From Prado023 sp963697345 (GTDB lineage: Bacteria; Actinomycetota; Actinomycetes; S36-B12; CAIYMF01), in NCBI GenBank assembly GCA_963697345.1, contig CAVONS010000016.1, positions 62,001 through 126,000 of the forward strand: 64,000 bases of DNA, in the 5' to 3' direction. Positions 24,261-33,172 of the stretch are shown here, piece by piece (the first letter of the stretch is position 1; each line of letters starts with the position of its first letter). The notes beneath the pieces are model-generated. The model was not told the origin of the DNA. It saw only the letters and a list, made by a program, of their open reading frames with translations, and searched no databases. Both the position numbers and the translations under genes were made by a program.

Positions 24261-27129
24261 CCGCTTCGTGCAGCCCATGCTGGTCCTCGATGGGCGTGGG
24301 CTTCAGGTCGAACACGACATTGCGAACCGTCCCGGTGAACGCGTAGGGCGCCCGGTCCTCGTAGTCAAGGTCCACCACGCCGCCGTTGTCGCGACCCATG
24401 TCCATCCCGGCATAGGTCGTGAAGATCAGCGCGATGGTCCGAGGGATGTCGCCCTGGCCGATCTGCTTGTCGCCGGCCCAGAGGGTGACGTGGCCACCTG
24501 TGCCGGGCGCCGCCTGGTCGGCGTCGAACTGCATCGTGAGGGTGCCATCGCCTGTCGGGATCGGCTCGGTCGAGGTCTGCCGGTAGGTCTCCACGCCCAG
24601 GTACTGGTAGGTGTGGTTGAGCAGGCCGTTCTCGTCGACCCAGAGGGCGAAGCCCCCGATGAAGTCCGCGAAGGCCACGAGCACGCCCTCGGCTCCCTCC
24701 TCGGGCACGTGCACATCAACCTCGATGGCGTAGGAGCGGCCGATGATGCGCGGGATCATGGTGGTCTGGACGTTCTGGACGTCGCCTGCGAAGGCGAACC
24801 GGGTCCGCGTCGGCAGCGGGGGCAGGATCCCGAAGAACGCCGCGAACCCGCCGAGCAGGGGCAGCACGCGGTTGCGCTCCGCCTCAGCAAGGAACAGGTC
24901 GATGAGCTCGGCCACCTTGTCCGGGTGCTCGCCAGCGATGTCGTGGGCCTGCGAGAAGTCGTCGGGCAGGTAGTAGAGCTCCCAGACATCCTGGCGGGGG
25001 TCCCAGCCACTTCCCGGGCCGAACCGGGCGAGGGTCTGTGGGGAGAAGTCCCAGGGCAGCTTGTCAAGCTTCGTGCACGCCCACCAGCCGTCGGAGTAGA
25101 TCGCCCGGCTGCCGTACATCTCGAAGTACTGAACGGTGTGCTGCTCGGGGGCATCGGGGGCATTGAACGTGTAGGCGAAGCTGGTGCCGTCGATGGGCTC
25201 CTGCGCGATGCCGTCGACGACCGTGGGCTCGGGGATGCCAGCGACCTGGAGGACCGTGGGCACCACGTCTATGGCATGGGTGAACTGCGATCGCAGCTCG
25301 CCGCCACCCTGGATCCGCTTGGGCCAGGAGACGACCATGGGATCGCGCGTGCCGCCCAGGTGGCTGGCCATCTGCTTGCCCCACTGGAACGGCGCGTTGT
25401 TGGCGTGCGCCCACGCCGCCGCGAAGTGGGGAGCGGTGTGGAAGCCACCGAGCTCCTCGATGCCTCCGTACTTGTCGATGAGGGCGAACTGCTCCTCGGC
25501 GGACAGCACAAGCCCGTTGAAGAAGGTGGTCTCGTTGAACGATCCGGTGAGCGTGCCCTCCATCGAGGCTCCGTTGTCACCCCAGATGTAGATGATCAGG
25601 GTGTTGTCGAGCTCACCCATCTCCTCCACAGCGTCGATCAGGCGACCGGCATTCCAGTCGGCGTTCTCGGAGAACCCGGCGAACACCTCCATCTGCCGTG
25701 CGTACAGCGTGCGCTCGGCGTCGGACAGGCTGTCCCATGCCGGGTACGCCTCGGGCCGCGGTGTGAGCTCGGTGTCCGCCGGGACGATGCCGAGCTTCTT
25801 CTGCCGCTCCAGCGTCTGCTCCCGGTAGGCGTCCCAGCCGTCGTCGAACTGACCCTTGTACTTGTCCGCCCACTCCTTGGCCACGTGGTGCGGGGCGTGG
25901 GTGGCACCCGTCGAGTAGTACACGAACCAGGGCTTCTCGGCGTCCTGGGCGCGAACGGCATGCAACCACTCGACGGTCTTGTCCGTGATGTCGTCGGGGA
26001 AGTAGTAGGACTTGCCGTCCTCACCCTCAGGTATCCCGAGGGTGGAGTTGTCCTGGGTGATGATCGGGTCGTACTGGCCCGCGGCGCCGGTCAGGAAGCC
26101 CCACCAGTGGTCGAAGCCCCACCCCGTGGGCCAGTGGTCGAACGATCCTGCCGCGCCCATCTCGTGCCCGGGAGTGATGTGCCACTTGCCGAACCCGCCG
26201 GTGACGTAGCCGTTGTCCTTGAGGATGCGCGGCAGCGCAGTGCACGACCGGGGCCGGATCCCGGTGTAGCCCGGGAACGGTCCTGGGAACTCCGCGATCC
26301 CGCCCATCCCCACCCGGTGGTGGTTGCGTCCGGTGAGCAGCGCCGCACGGGTGGGCGAGCACACCGCCGTGACGTGGAACCGGTTGTAGGTGACGCCCTG
26401 CTGCTGCACGCGGGTGAGGTTCGGCGTGCGGATCCCTCCACCGAACGTATCCGGGCCGCCGAAGCCGGCGTCGTCGATCAGGACGATCAGGACGTTGGGG
26501 GCGCCCTCGGGTGCCTTGACCCCGGCGACAAGGCCCCAGTCACCGACCGACTCGTCGATCGTGAGTCCCGCGGTCCCGCCGAACGCCTTGTCCGGGATCG
26601 GAAGGATGGTGCGGTCCGGGTTGAACGTGCCCATCGCCTCGGCCAGGGCCCGCTTGAGCTCATCGATGCCCTTCTCGTCGGACTCCACCACCGACTTCAG
26701 CGGCGAGCCCGGCAGCGCCTGCTGGACCTCCAGTCGCTGGCCGGCCGGGAAGACCCCGATGATCACCGCAGTGCCGGGCTTGAGTCCCTCGCTGACCTTC
26801 TCCTGGATGGCCTCGGTCACCTTGCTCCCGGCGAACTTCCCGACCACCCCACCAGCGGCAGCCCCGACCGCCACCGAGGCCAGCAGCGGCGGGGCGAACA
26901 GCCCCACCAGCACGCCCACTCCGCCGCCCCAACCCGCACCCTTGCGACCCAGGTGGTTGCCCGTGTCGGCAACGACGACCTTGCCGTCGGCATCCTTGGC
27001 CACCAGGATCACGCCCTGGCTGGCGATCTCCTTGGACTTCACCTTGGCGACCAGCGCGTCGAACTCCGCCTGGGCTGCCGACGGATCCGGGTACGCGGCG
27101 ACGAGGAGCATCTGGGTTCCCTCGCTCAT
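24223..27129 (-). CDS. Type I sulfatase fused to an N-terminal glycine-rich stress-type membrane domain
   Basis: A 968-residue fusion. Residues 1-165 resemble a DUF1269-type domain: an alpha/beta start (MLLVAAYPDPSAAQAEFDAL), then a Gly/Ala-rich hydrophobic hairpin at 65-95. From about 210 a sulfatase follows (PNVLIVLIDDAGFGG with metal-binding Asp219/Asp220). The active-site motif CSPTR has Cys257, which must be converted to formylglycine. Downstream are GKWH and GDNGASMEGT, which carries the metal-binding DN. It ends in a beta-rich domain of about 180 residues. No cleavable signal peptide is seen, so it may be membrane-tethered or cytosolic. The start overlaps the stop of the maturase gene by three bases, so enzyme and activator are made together. 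Confidence 0.85.
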   Translation of the reverse strand: MSEGTQMLLVAAYPDPSAAQAEFDALVAKVKSKEIASQGVILVAKDADGKVVVADTGNHLGRKGAGWGGGVGVLVGLFAPPLLASVAVGAAAGGVVGKFAGSKVTEAIQEKVSEGLKPGTAVIIGVFPAGQRLEVQQALPGSPLKSVVESDEKGIDELKRALAEAMGTFNPDRTILPIPDKAFGGTAGLTIDESVGDWGLVAGVKAPEGAPNVLIVLIDDAGFGGPDTFGGGIRTPNLTRVQQQGVTYNRFHVTAVCSPTRAALLTGRNHHRVGMGGIAEFPGPFPGYTGIRPRSCTALPRILKDNGYVTGGFGKWHITPGHEMGAAGSFDHWPTGWGFDHWWGFLTGAAGQYDPIITQDNSTLGIPEGEDGKSYYFPDDITDKTVEWLHAVRAQDAEKPWFVYYSTGATHAPHHVAKEWADKYKGQFDDGWDAYREQTLERQKKLGIVPADTELTPRPEAYPAWDSLSDAERTLYARQMEVFAGFSENADWNAGRLIDAVEEMGELDNTLIIYIWGDNGASMEGTLTGSFNETTFFNGLVLSAEEQFALIDKYGGIEELGGFHTAPHFAAAWAHANNAPFQWGKQMASHLGGTRDPMVVSWPKRIQGGGELRSQFTHAIDVVPTVLQVAGIPEPTVVDGIAQEPIDGTSFAYTFNAPDAPEQHTVQYFEMYGSRAIYSDGWWACTKLDKLPWDFSPQTLARFGPGSGWDPRQDVWELYYLPDDFSQAHDIAGEHPDKVAELIDLFLAEAERNRVLPLLGGFAAFFGILPPLPTRTRFAFAGDVQNVQTTMIPRIIGRSYAIEVDVHVPEEGAEGVLVAFADFIGGFALWVDENGLLNHTYQYLGVETYRQTSTEPIPTGDGTLTMQFDADQAAPGTGGHVTLWAGDKQIGQGDIPRTIALIFTTYAGMDMGRDNGGVVDLDYEDRAPYAFTGTVRNVVFDLKPTPIEDQHGLHEAVTQAGMAHGAAG

Positions 27130-28580
27130 GAGTCACTCCATCCTTCTGGCGCCGCCGATCGCTCGGAGGCGCGGTACTGGGCGGTCGGGTTCACCATTGT
27201 GCTACCAAGTGGCAGCGTAGCTGTTGTCGGGGAGGTTATCGTCGCTGCGCGAGGGGCTCCGTGGCAGCGCTTCCACTTGCGCCCAGACCCGCAGGTGCAC
27301 GGGTCGTTGCGCCCGCGTACTGCGTCGGCGGCCGCGTACCAGTCGCGCACGGCGGTCGCGTCCTGCCCGAGACGCAGCCGGTCGGCCATGAACCGCATCG
27401 GGGCATCCACATGGCCGAAGAACGCCTTGTAGCCGGCGCACAGGTGGTGCAGCCCGGGCTCACCGTCCGGCGTCGTGGCGAACCGGTCCTTCGGGCAGCC
27501 ACCGTTGCAGGCGAAGCGGACATCACAGTCCAGGCAGTACTGCGGGAGCGACTCCACCTTCGCGTCACCGAAGGCGCGCTGCGCGGGCAGGCCGACCAGC
27601 TCGAGCATCGTCCGGCCGTCGGCGATGTTGCCCAGCAGGTACTCGGGCTCCACGTAGTGATCGCACGAGTACAGGTCACCGTTGTGCTCCAGCGCCAGTG
27701 CAGAACCGCACGTCCGGGCGTGCACGCACAGGCCCACCTGGTCCATCCCCAACCAGTGCGCCAGCGCGGTGTCGAACATCTGGACGAACACATCCCCCAC
27801 ATCGTGGCGGGCCCACTCCTCGAACACGTCGATCAGGAACCGGCCGTACTGCTCGCCTGTGATACTGCGGTGCGTGACGGCTGCGCCGGCCTGGCGGTAG
27901 AGCGGGCGGTCCTTGGCCCGGACCCCCCAGCCGGAATCCGCCATCGGCAGCATCTCGGGAGTCATCCGCTCCACGATTGGGATGAACTGGATGAACCCGG
28001 CTCCCAACTCGTGGCGCAGGAACCGGTACACCTCCAGGCCGTGGTCGGCGTTCGCCGCATTGACCGTGGTCAGGGCGTTCCACTCCACACCGTGCCGGCG
28101 CAGCACCTCCCAGCCGCGCAGCACCCGGTCGAACGTCGGCTTGCCGCCCTTGTCCACCCTGTAGGCGTCGTGCATCGCGCGGGGCCCGTCGATCGACAAG
28201 CCGACGAGGAAGCCGTTCTGGGCCAGGAACTCGCCCCACTCGTCGTCGAGAAGGGTCCCGTTGGTCTGGATCGTGTGCAGGGCGCGCTGCCCCGGTCCGG
28301 ACAACTGATCGGACAGCTCCACGCTCCGGGCGAAGAACTCCAGCCCCATGAGCGTCGGCTCCCCGCCCTGGTAGGACACCGACACCTCCGCGTCTGCCGG
28401 ATGGGCAGCGAACAGCTGGCGCAGGTAGGCCTCGTGCACGTCCGGAGACATCCGGAAGTCGCTGTCCGGGTACAGCTGCTCCTTGGACAGGAAGAAGCAG
28501 TACTCACAGTCCAGGTTGCACACCGCACCTGTCGGCTTGGTCATCACGTGGAAGACGCTCCGCGCAACCGATCCACTCAT
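27126..28580 (-). CDS. Radical SAM sulfatase maturase (anSME type) with C-terminal SEC-C motif
   Basis: A 484-residue enzyme. CNLDCEYC (Cys21, Cys25, Cys28) binds the radical SAM cluster; YQGGEP binds SAM. The SPASM part has CGSALALEHNGDLYSCDHYVEP and CLDCDVRFACNGGCPKDRF for two auxiliary clusters, the standard anaerobic sulfatase maturase set. It oxidises the active-site Cys or Ser of sulfatases to formylglycine. After it comes a SEC-C zinc motif (PCTCGSGRKWKRCHG, about 427-441) and a 43-residue tail. The start at 28580 has GGAGG at a good distance; longer in-frame ATGs are unsupported. The stop overlaps the sulfatase start, so the partner is clear. Confidence 0.9.
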   Translation of the reverse strand: MSGSVARSVFHVMTKPTGAVCNLDCEYCFFLSKEQLYPDSDFRMSPDVHEAYLRQLFAAHPADAEVSVSYQGGEPTLMGLEFFARSVELSDQLSGPGQRALHTIQTNGTLLDDEWGEFLAQNGFLVGLSIDGPRAMHDAYRVDKGGKPTFDRVLRGWEVLRRHGVEWNALTTVNAANADHGLEVYRFLRHELGAGFIQFIPIVERMTPEMLPMADSGWGVRAKDRPLYRQAGAAVTHRSITGEQYGRFLIDVFEEWARHDVGDVFVQMFDTALAHWLGMDQVGLCVHARTCGSALALEHNGDLYSCDHYVEPEYLLGNIADGRTMLELVGLPAQRAFGDAKVESLPQYCLDCDVRFACNGGCPKDRFATTPDGEPGLHHLCAGYKAFFGHVDAPMRFMADRLRLGQDATAVRDWYAAADAVRGRNDPCTCGSGRKWKRCHGAPRAATITSPTTATLPLGSTMVNPTAQYRASERSAAPEGWSDS

Positions 28581-28784
28581 GAACCCATCCTCCAGATTGC
28601 CCTGCACCGTCGGAGTGGAGCGCAAGCCTATGCCGGTGCAAGGCAAGGTGACGTCCCGCGCAGCAGGCCGGCCGAGGTTGGGGGCAGGACGAGCCGAGAT
28701 GGCACCGCATGAAGCGCTCGTGGCATGCAAGATTGCCTTCTGGGCAACACGGGTGCCGCCCCCGAAGATCCAAGGAGCCGCCCA

Positions 28785-28970
28785 ATGAGGACCCTGGCCC
28801 TCTCCATCGTCGTCCCGGTCGTCGTGCTCATGGCCTGGGGCCTGCTGTTCGTCGTCCTCGACCGGTTCAGCGCAGCTGAGAGCCGAAACGCCACGAAACG
28901 TGCCGCGAACGCCGCAGAACGCCGGAGGGGAGACATCGACGACGACGAGGACGAGTCCGGGCGCACCTGA
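28785..28970 (+). CDS. Small single-span membrane protein
   Basis: 61 residues: a single hydrophobic helix at 5-27 followed by a charged tail with many Arg/Ala and then an acidic run (DIDDDEDE). AGGAG precedes the ATG at a good distance. It is divergent from the maturase gene, with 204 bases between starts. The family is unknown. Confidence 0.6.
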   Translation: MRTLALSIVVPVVVLMAWGLLFVVLDRFSAAESRNATKRAANAAERRRGDIDDDEDESGRT

Positions 28971-29037
28971 CACGGGCAGGTGGTGCGGATCCAGCTCCTC
29001 CTCTGCACGGCGCACCCGTCTCAGGTGTCGCTGGCAC

Positions 29038-29325
29038 GTTGCGGCCAGCACCGCGCAGACGATCGGTTGGATCGAGATCGGCTTGGGAGTCGTGATCGAG
29101 GGCCTTGCCAGGAGCCTCGGGGACGCCAACAACGCGGCACGCCTGACGATCACGGTCCTGATGGCCATCCGGATCCTCTGGGCCGTCTGGACCATGGTCA
29201 CCTTCGCCGGCAACATCCTGTTCTGGTCCGCGGCTCTCACGACAGGGACGGCCCTGATCGTCGTCGTGCTGCTCTGGAACAGCAGCGCCAACGCGTTCTT
29301 TGCGACCAAGCAGGCACGTTCCTGA
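29038..29325 (+). CDS. Small multi-span membrane protein, start uncertain
   Basis: The frame encodes AQTIGWIEIGLGVVIEGLA, then three hydrophobic helices ending NSSANAFFATKQARS. No convincing start codon with a ribosome site is present, and the stretch before it (back to 28900) looks non-coding, so the gene may be 5' truncated. It converges on the iron ABC operon, stopping 17 bases before it. The family is not recognised. Confidence 0.35.
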   Translation, partial: VAASTAQTIGWIEIGLGVVIEGLARSLGDANNAARLTITVLMAIRILWAVWTMVTFAGNILFWSAALTTGTALIVVVLLWNSSANAFFATKQARS

Positions 29326-29341
29326 CGGACGCGAGAGCGGC

Positions 29342-30484
29342 TCAGCTGGGCAGCACCCAGCCCTCGCCCCGTACTGACAGGCCGACGATGTCCCCGGGCC
29401 GCGGGATCGGGACGAGACCACCGATCACACGGGCCTGCACCATCGTGCCAGCCGACGAACGGGCCTTGACCAGGGCGTCGTGCCCGTGGAACGACAGGGC
29501 GGTGACCACGGCCGACGGGGAGTTCGACCCCGAGCCGAGCGCGGACGGGACGATCTGCTCGGGGCGCAGCATGACAGTGACCGCGCCTCGGGCCGGTGTT
29601 GCGATGGGGACGTCGCCGAGCTCTGTGTGGGCGAGGCGACCGGAAGCATGCCCGGGCAGCAGAACTGCTTCGCCGAGGAACTGCGCCACTTCGGCGCTCG
29701 CTGGTCGGGAGTACACCTCGGCGGGTGGGCCGATCTGGGCAATCTGCCCCCTGAGCATGACCGCAACGTCGTCGGCCACGCTGAGGGCTTCGTCCTGGTC
29801 GTGGGTCACCAGGAGCACAGAGGCCGACTCGGCCCGCAGGGCGCCCATCACTGCCTCACGGACGGACAGTCGCAGGCCGGCGTCGAGTGCGGAGAACGGC
29901 TCGTCGAGGAGCATCAGGTCCGGTTGGCCCGCAAGCGCACGAGCGACGGCGACGCGCTGCTGCTGGCCGCCCGAGAGTTGGTCCGGTCGGCGGGCTCCCA
30001 ACCCGCCGAGCCCCACGATCTCAAGCACGTGCTCAACCCGGCGGCGCCCCTCAGGCAGACGACCGCCTCGGGGTAGCCCGAACCCGACGTTGCGCCGCAC
30101 ATCCAGGTGGCTGAACAGGGCCCCCTCCTGGGGGACGACCCCCACCCGGCGTCGCTCTGGGGGTATGTGGCACGCCGGGCGGCCCGCTGTCCGGGTCGCC
30201 GAGATCACGCGGCCCGCCAGGTCGATCCGGCCGGCGTCGGGGTACTCGAAGCCGGCCACCAGACGCACCAGGGTCGTCTTGCCGCAGCCGGATGGACCAA
30301 CAAGCGCCAAGACCCGACCGGGCTCCACATCGAGGTCGACGCCCTCGAGGACGTGATGCTCGTCGAAGCCTTTGGTGACCCCCCGCACGGATAGCGCAAG
30401 GGCGGGGACGGCGGCGGTTTGGCTGCGCGTATCGGCTGACACCCCGGGTGCGCCGGCCCTCACGTCGATCCCATCACTGATCAC
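29342..30484 (-). CDS. Iron(III) ABC transporter ATP-binding protein (FbpC-like)
   Basis: A 380-residue ABC ATPase. Walker A is GPSGCGKTT, the signature LSGGQQQR, Walker B LMLLDEPFSALD, and the H-loop is in LLVTHDQDEA. A C-terminal TOBE-like domain (VMLRPEQIVPS onward) is typical of the Fbp/Pot branch. It powers uptake through the permease encoded just upstream. The GTG at 30484 is chosen because AGGAGG lies four bases before it; it overlaps the end of the permease gene by 11 bases, which implies coupled translation. Confidence 0.9.
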   Translation of the reverse strand: MISDGIDVRAGAPGVSADTRSQTAAVPALALSVRGVTKGFDEHHVLEGVDLDVEPGRVLALVGPSGCGKTTLVRLVAGFEYPDAGRIDLAGRVISATRTAGRPACHIPPERRRVGVVPQEGALFSHLDVRRNVGFGLPRGGRLPEGRRRVEHVLEIVGLGGLGARRPDQLSGGQQQRVAVARALAGQPDLMLLDEPFSALDAGLRLSVREAVMGALRAESASVLLVTHDQDEALSVADDVAVMLRGQIAQIGPPAEVYSRPASAEVAQFLGEAVLLPGHASGRLAHTELGDVPIATPARGAVTVMLRPEQIVPSALGSGSNSPSAVVTALSFHGHDALVKARSSAGTMVQARVIGGLVPIPRPGDIVGLSVRGEGWVLPS

Positions 30485-32045
30485 GATTCCTCCTGAACGG
30501 CTCGGCACGGCCCAGGATCACGGCCGGGAGCGCAGCGCCCAGCACGATGAGCACGGCATACGGTGCCGCGGACGCGCGATCCGAGATGAGCATGAACCGC
30601 CAGAGCATGGTGGCCAGCGTCTCGGTGCCAGTGGGATGCAACAGAAGTGTGACAGGGAGTTCCTTCATGGTCGTCAACAGGACCATGACCGCGCCAGCAG
30701 CGAGGCCGGGCGCAGCGAGCGGGAGCGTCACCTGGCGCAGCACCGCCCCGCGGGTCAGACCCAGGCTTCGCGCGATCTCCTCGGCCCGAACGGGGCTGGC
30801 CTCCACCGAGGCGCGCACCGACACGACCGCCAGCGGAAGGAACACCACGACGTAGGCCAGGACGAGCAGTGGGGTCTGCTGGTAGATGGGACGCAGGAGC
30901 GTGACCCCGACGTACACCATCGCGATCGCCACGACGATCCCCGGAAGGGCATGGCCTGTGAAGGTGGCCCGCTCGAGCACGCGGCTGACGGCGCCCGGAT
31001 ATCGCGCGGCCAGGATGCCGACTGGGACTGCGAGGGCGACGCAGGCAGCCGCAGCCAGGACAGAGAACCACAGGGTGGCCCTGACCGCGGCCAGCAGCGA
31101 CTCGACGTCCAGGCTCTGCGCTGTCCCCTCCGCCGTCCAGCGCAGCAGGCTGACGGCTGGGACGAGCAACGCGGCCACGACGACGGCACCGAGGCCCCCA
31201 GCCGCAGCGATCTGCCAGGAGCCCAGCTGGATCGTCCGGCCCCGACGCGCCACACCAGGCCCCGATCGGGCACTTGTTCGACCGCGGGCGCGGGCCTCCA
31301 GCACGACCAGGATCATGGCCAGGGCCACCAGCAGCAGCGAGAGGGTGGCTGCCCTCGTCGGGTCGAACCCGGAGCGGTATGCGCCGTAGATGACCCAGGT
31401 GAACACCTCGTAGCGCATCAGCGCAACGGCGCCGAAGTCACTGAGCGTGTACAGCGCAACCAGCAGCGCTCCTGCCGCGATGCTCGGGCGGATCTGTCGG
31501 ATCGTCAGCAGCGCCACAGCGGCCCGACCCCGGCCCAGGGATGCGCCGACCTCCTCGACGGCGGGATCGACCCGGCGAAGCGCCGACAGCGCGGGCAGGA
31601 ACACGTACGGGAACGTGGTGAGCGTGAGCACGAGGACCGCCCCGGGGAGCCCGGCGAGCGCGGGGAAGGCCTCGACCCATACGAACGCGCTGATGTAGCT
31701 GGGGACCGCCAGAGGGAGGACCATCGCGACCTGCCAACCCCGTCGCCAGCGCAGATCGGTCCTTGCCACGAGCCATGCCGCCGACACTCCCATCACGGTG
31801 GCGGCGGCGCTCACCAGAGCGGTCAACCCGAGGCTGCGCAGGGTGAGTCTCAGCGTGGCGGGCGTGAGCAGCGTGTCGGCCACCGCGGCCAGGGACTCAG
31901 CCCGGACAACCAGGTACCAGACCGGGAGCACCGCGACCATCGCGGCCACGAGGGCCGGGGCCACGAGCCACCAGGGGGCCCGCTGCACTCGGACACGCCG
32001 AACCTGCCGGGGCGGCACCGGCCGTTCGACTGCCACGTGGGTCAC
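30474..32045 (-). CDS. Iron(III) ABC transporter permease (FbpB-like)
   Basis: A 523-residue permease with two fused membrane halves of about six helices each, as usual for FbpB/AfuB-type iron permeases. EVGASLGRGRAAVALLTIRQIRPSI in the first half and EEIARSLGLTRGAVLRQVTLPLAAPGL in the second are the two EAA loops that contact the ATPase. The GTG at 32045 is chosen because GAGGAGG precedes it at a good distance. The gene lies 31 bases after the binding-protein gene and overlaps the ATPase gene. Confidence 0.9.
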   Translation of the reverse strand: MTHVAVERPVPPRQVRRVRVQRAPWWLVAPALVAAMVAVLPVWYLVVRAESLAAVADTLLTPATLRLTLRSLGLTALVSAAATVMGVSAAWLVARTDLRWRRGWQVAMVLPLAVPSYISAFVWVEAFPALAGLPGAVLVLTLTTFPYVFLPALSALRRVDPAVEEVGASLGRGRAAVALLTIRQIRPSIAAGALLVALYTLSDFGAVALMRYEVFTWVIYGAYRSGFDPTRAATLSLLLVALAMILVVLEARARGRTSARSGPGVARRGRTIQLGSWQIAAAGGLGAVVVAALLVPAVSLLRWTAEGTAQSLDVESLLAAVRATLWFSVLAAAACVALAVPVGILAARYPGAVSRVLERATFTGHALPGIVVAIAMVYVGVTLLRPIYQQTPLLVLAYVVVFLPLAVVSVRASVEASPVRAEEIARSLGLTRGAVLRQVTLPLAAPGLAAGAVMVLLTTMKELPVTLLLHPTGTETLATMLWRFMLISDRASAAPYAVLIVLGAALPAVILGRAEPFRRNRDQ

Positions 32046-32076
32046 GACAGGTCCTCCTCGAGCCACAGGGGTCGAC

Positions 32077-33132
32077 TCACTGGGTCAGCAGGCCCACTTG
32101 AGCCAACAGGGCCTGGGTCTGCGCGATGGAGTCCAGGTCTGACAGGTCAAGCTGTGGGGGCTGCAGCTCGTCGAGGGTGGGAAGACCGTCCGCAGGCTCG
32201 ACCCCGTCGATGAGGGGGTACTCGTAGGTGCTCGTCGCGAAGTACCCCTGAGCATCGCTGCTGCTCAAGTAGTCGATCAGGGCCTGCGCGGCCTCCGGTT
32301 GGTCGCTGGAGGCGAGGATGCCGGCGCCGGCGACGTTGACCAGCCCGCCAGGATCTCCTGGGGCCATGAACTGGTTTCGGACCATCAGGTTCTCCTCGCC
32401 CTTCTCGGCGGCCAGCTCGAGCAGGTAGTAGTGGTTCACCAGACCGATCTGGATCTCTCCGGCATCCACTGCATCTCGCACCTGCGAGTTGCCCTCGAAC
32501 GGCACTGGATCTTGGGCGGCGAACGCTTCCAGCCACTCGCGAGCACCATCTTCGCCCCGGAGGACCCGCAGCCCTGTGACGAACGACTGCCAGCTCGCGT
32601 TGGTGGGCGCATACCCGATCCTGCCGTCGGCATACTCGCCGGAGACGACCTCATCGATGGTGTCCGGCGCCTCTGCGACCAGGTCCTGGTTGTAGATCAC
32701 TACTCGAACTCGGCCGGACAAGCCCATCCACGTGCCATCCTCGGCACGGAATGCCTCAGGCACCCGCACCTGGACATCCTCGGGCAGGCTGGCGAACAGG
32801 CCCTCCTTCGTCAACGCCCCGAGGGCACCGGCGTCCTGGGAGAGGAACACGTCGGCCGGGCTGGCGTCGGACTCGGTGAGCAGCTGAGCGGCGAGTTCGC
32901 CCGAGCCTGCGCTGCGTACGTCCACCCGGATGCCGGTCTCCTCGGTGAACATGTCGAGCAGGGGGCCTACGAGCTCCTCGCTGCGGCCGTTGTAGAGCGT
33001 GAGCGTCTCGGTGTCGGCCGTGGCTGCGGCATTGTCGGCGGAGCCGCCGCAGGCAGCCAGGAAGCCCACGGATCCGGCGACCGCGGCTGCTGCGACCCAG
33101 CGCAGGTTGCGCGCACGGGAGTGGTGAATCAT
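32077..33132 (-). CDS. Iron(III) ABC transporter substrate-binding lipoprotein (FbpA-like)
   Basis: A 351-residue binding protein with lipobox LAAC (Cys28). The mature part starts with the family pattern LTLYNGRSEELVGPLLDMFTEETGI, and has FLSQDAGALGAL and VGLVNHYYLLEL, where the Tyr pair corresponds to the iron-coordinating tyrosines of Fbp proteins. It would capture ferric iron outside the membrane and pass it to the permease. It is the first gene of a three-gene operon. A near-consensus IdeR/DtxR box sits 22 bases upstream of the start, so iron repression is likely. Confidence 0.92.
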   Translation of the reverse strand: MIHHSRARNLRWVAAAAVAGSVGFLAACGGSADNAAATADTETLTLYNGRSEELVGPLLDMFTEETGIRVDVRSAGSGELAAQLLTESDASPADVFLSQDAGALGALTKEGLFASLPEDVQVRVPEAFRAEDGTWMGLSGRVRVVIYNQDLVAEAPDTIDEVVSGEYADGRIGYAPTNASWQSFVTGLRVLRGEDGAREWLEAFAAQDPVPFEGNSQVRDAVDAGEIQIGLVNHYYLLELAAEKGEENLMVRNQFMAPGDPGGLVNVAGAGILASSDQPEAAQALIDYLSSSDAQGYFATSTYEYPLIDGVEPADGLPTLDELQPPQLDLSDLDSIAQTQALLAQVGLLTQ

Positions 33133-33154
33133 TGGAGCGGGTTCCTCTCGGCGA

Positions 33155-33172
33155 TTAGGTATGCCTAACCTA
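33155..33172 (-). promoter_or_regulatory. IdeR/DtxR-type iron box before the iron ABC operon
   Basis: TTAGGTATGCCTAACCTA matches 16 of 19 positions of the IdeR/DtxR consensus (TTAGGTTAGSCTAACCTAA), including both AGGT/ACCT arms. It lies 22 bases upstream of the binding-protein start, where a bound repressor would block transcription when iron is plentiful. It also overlaps the last bases of the neighbouring gene at 33170. Confidence 0.8.

Noticed and set aside
24091..27432. A 1113-codon plus-strand open frame across the sulfatase and part of the maturase
   Set aside because: It is the antisense of clearly coding sequence, as often happens in GC-rich DNA. The translated sequence has no domain pattern, and the sulfatase strand carries all motifs.
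28581..29309. N-terminal extension of the maturase to 727 residues
   Set aside because: The extra 243 residues are antisense to two small plus-strand membrane genes; the ribosome site supports 28580.
30372..32213. Long plus-strand frame opposite the iron ABC operon
   Set aside because: Antisense shadow; low-complexity Arg/Gln/Gly/His sequence without motifs.
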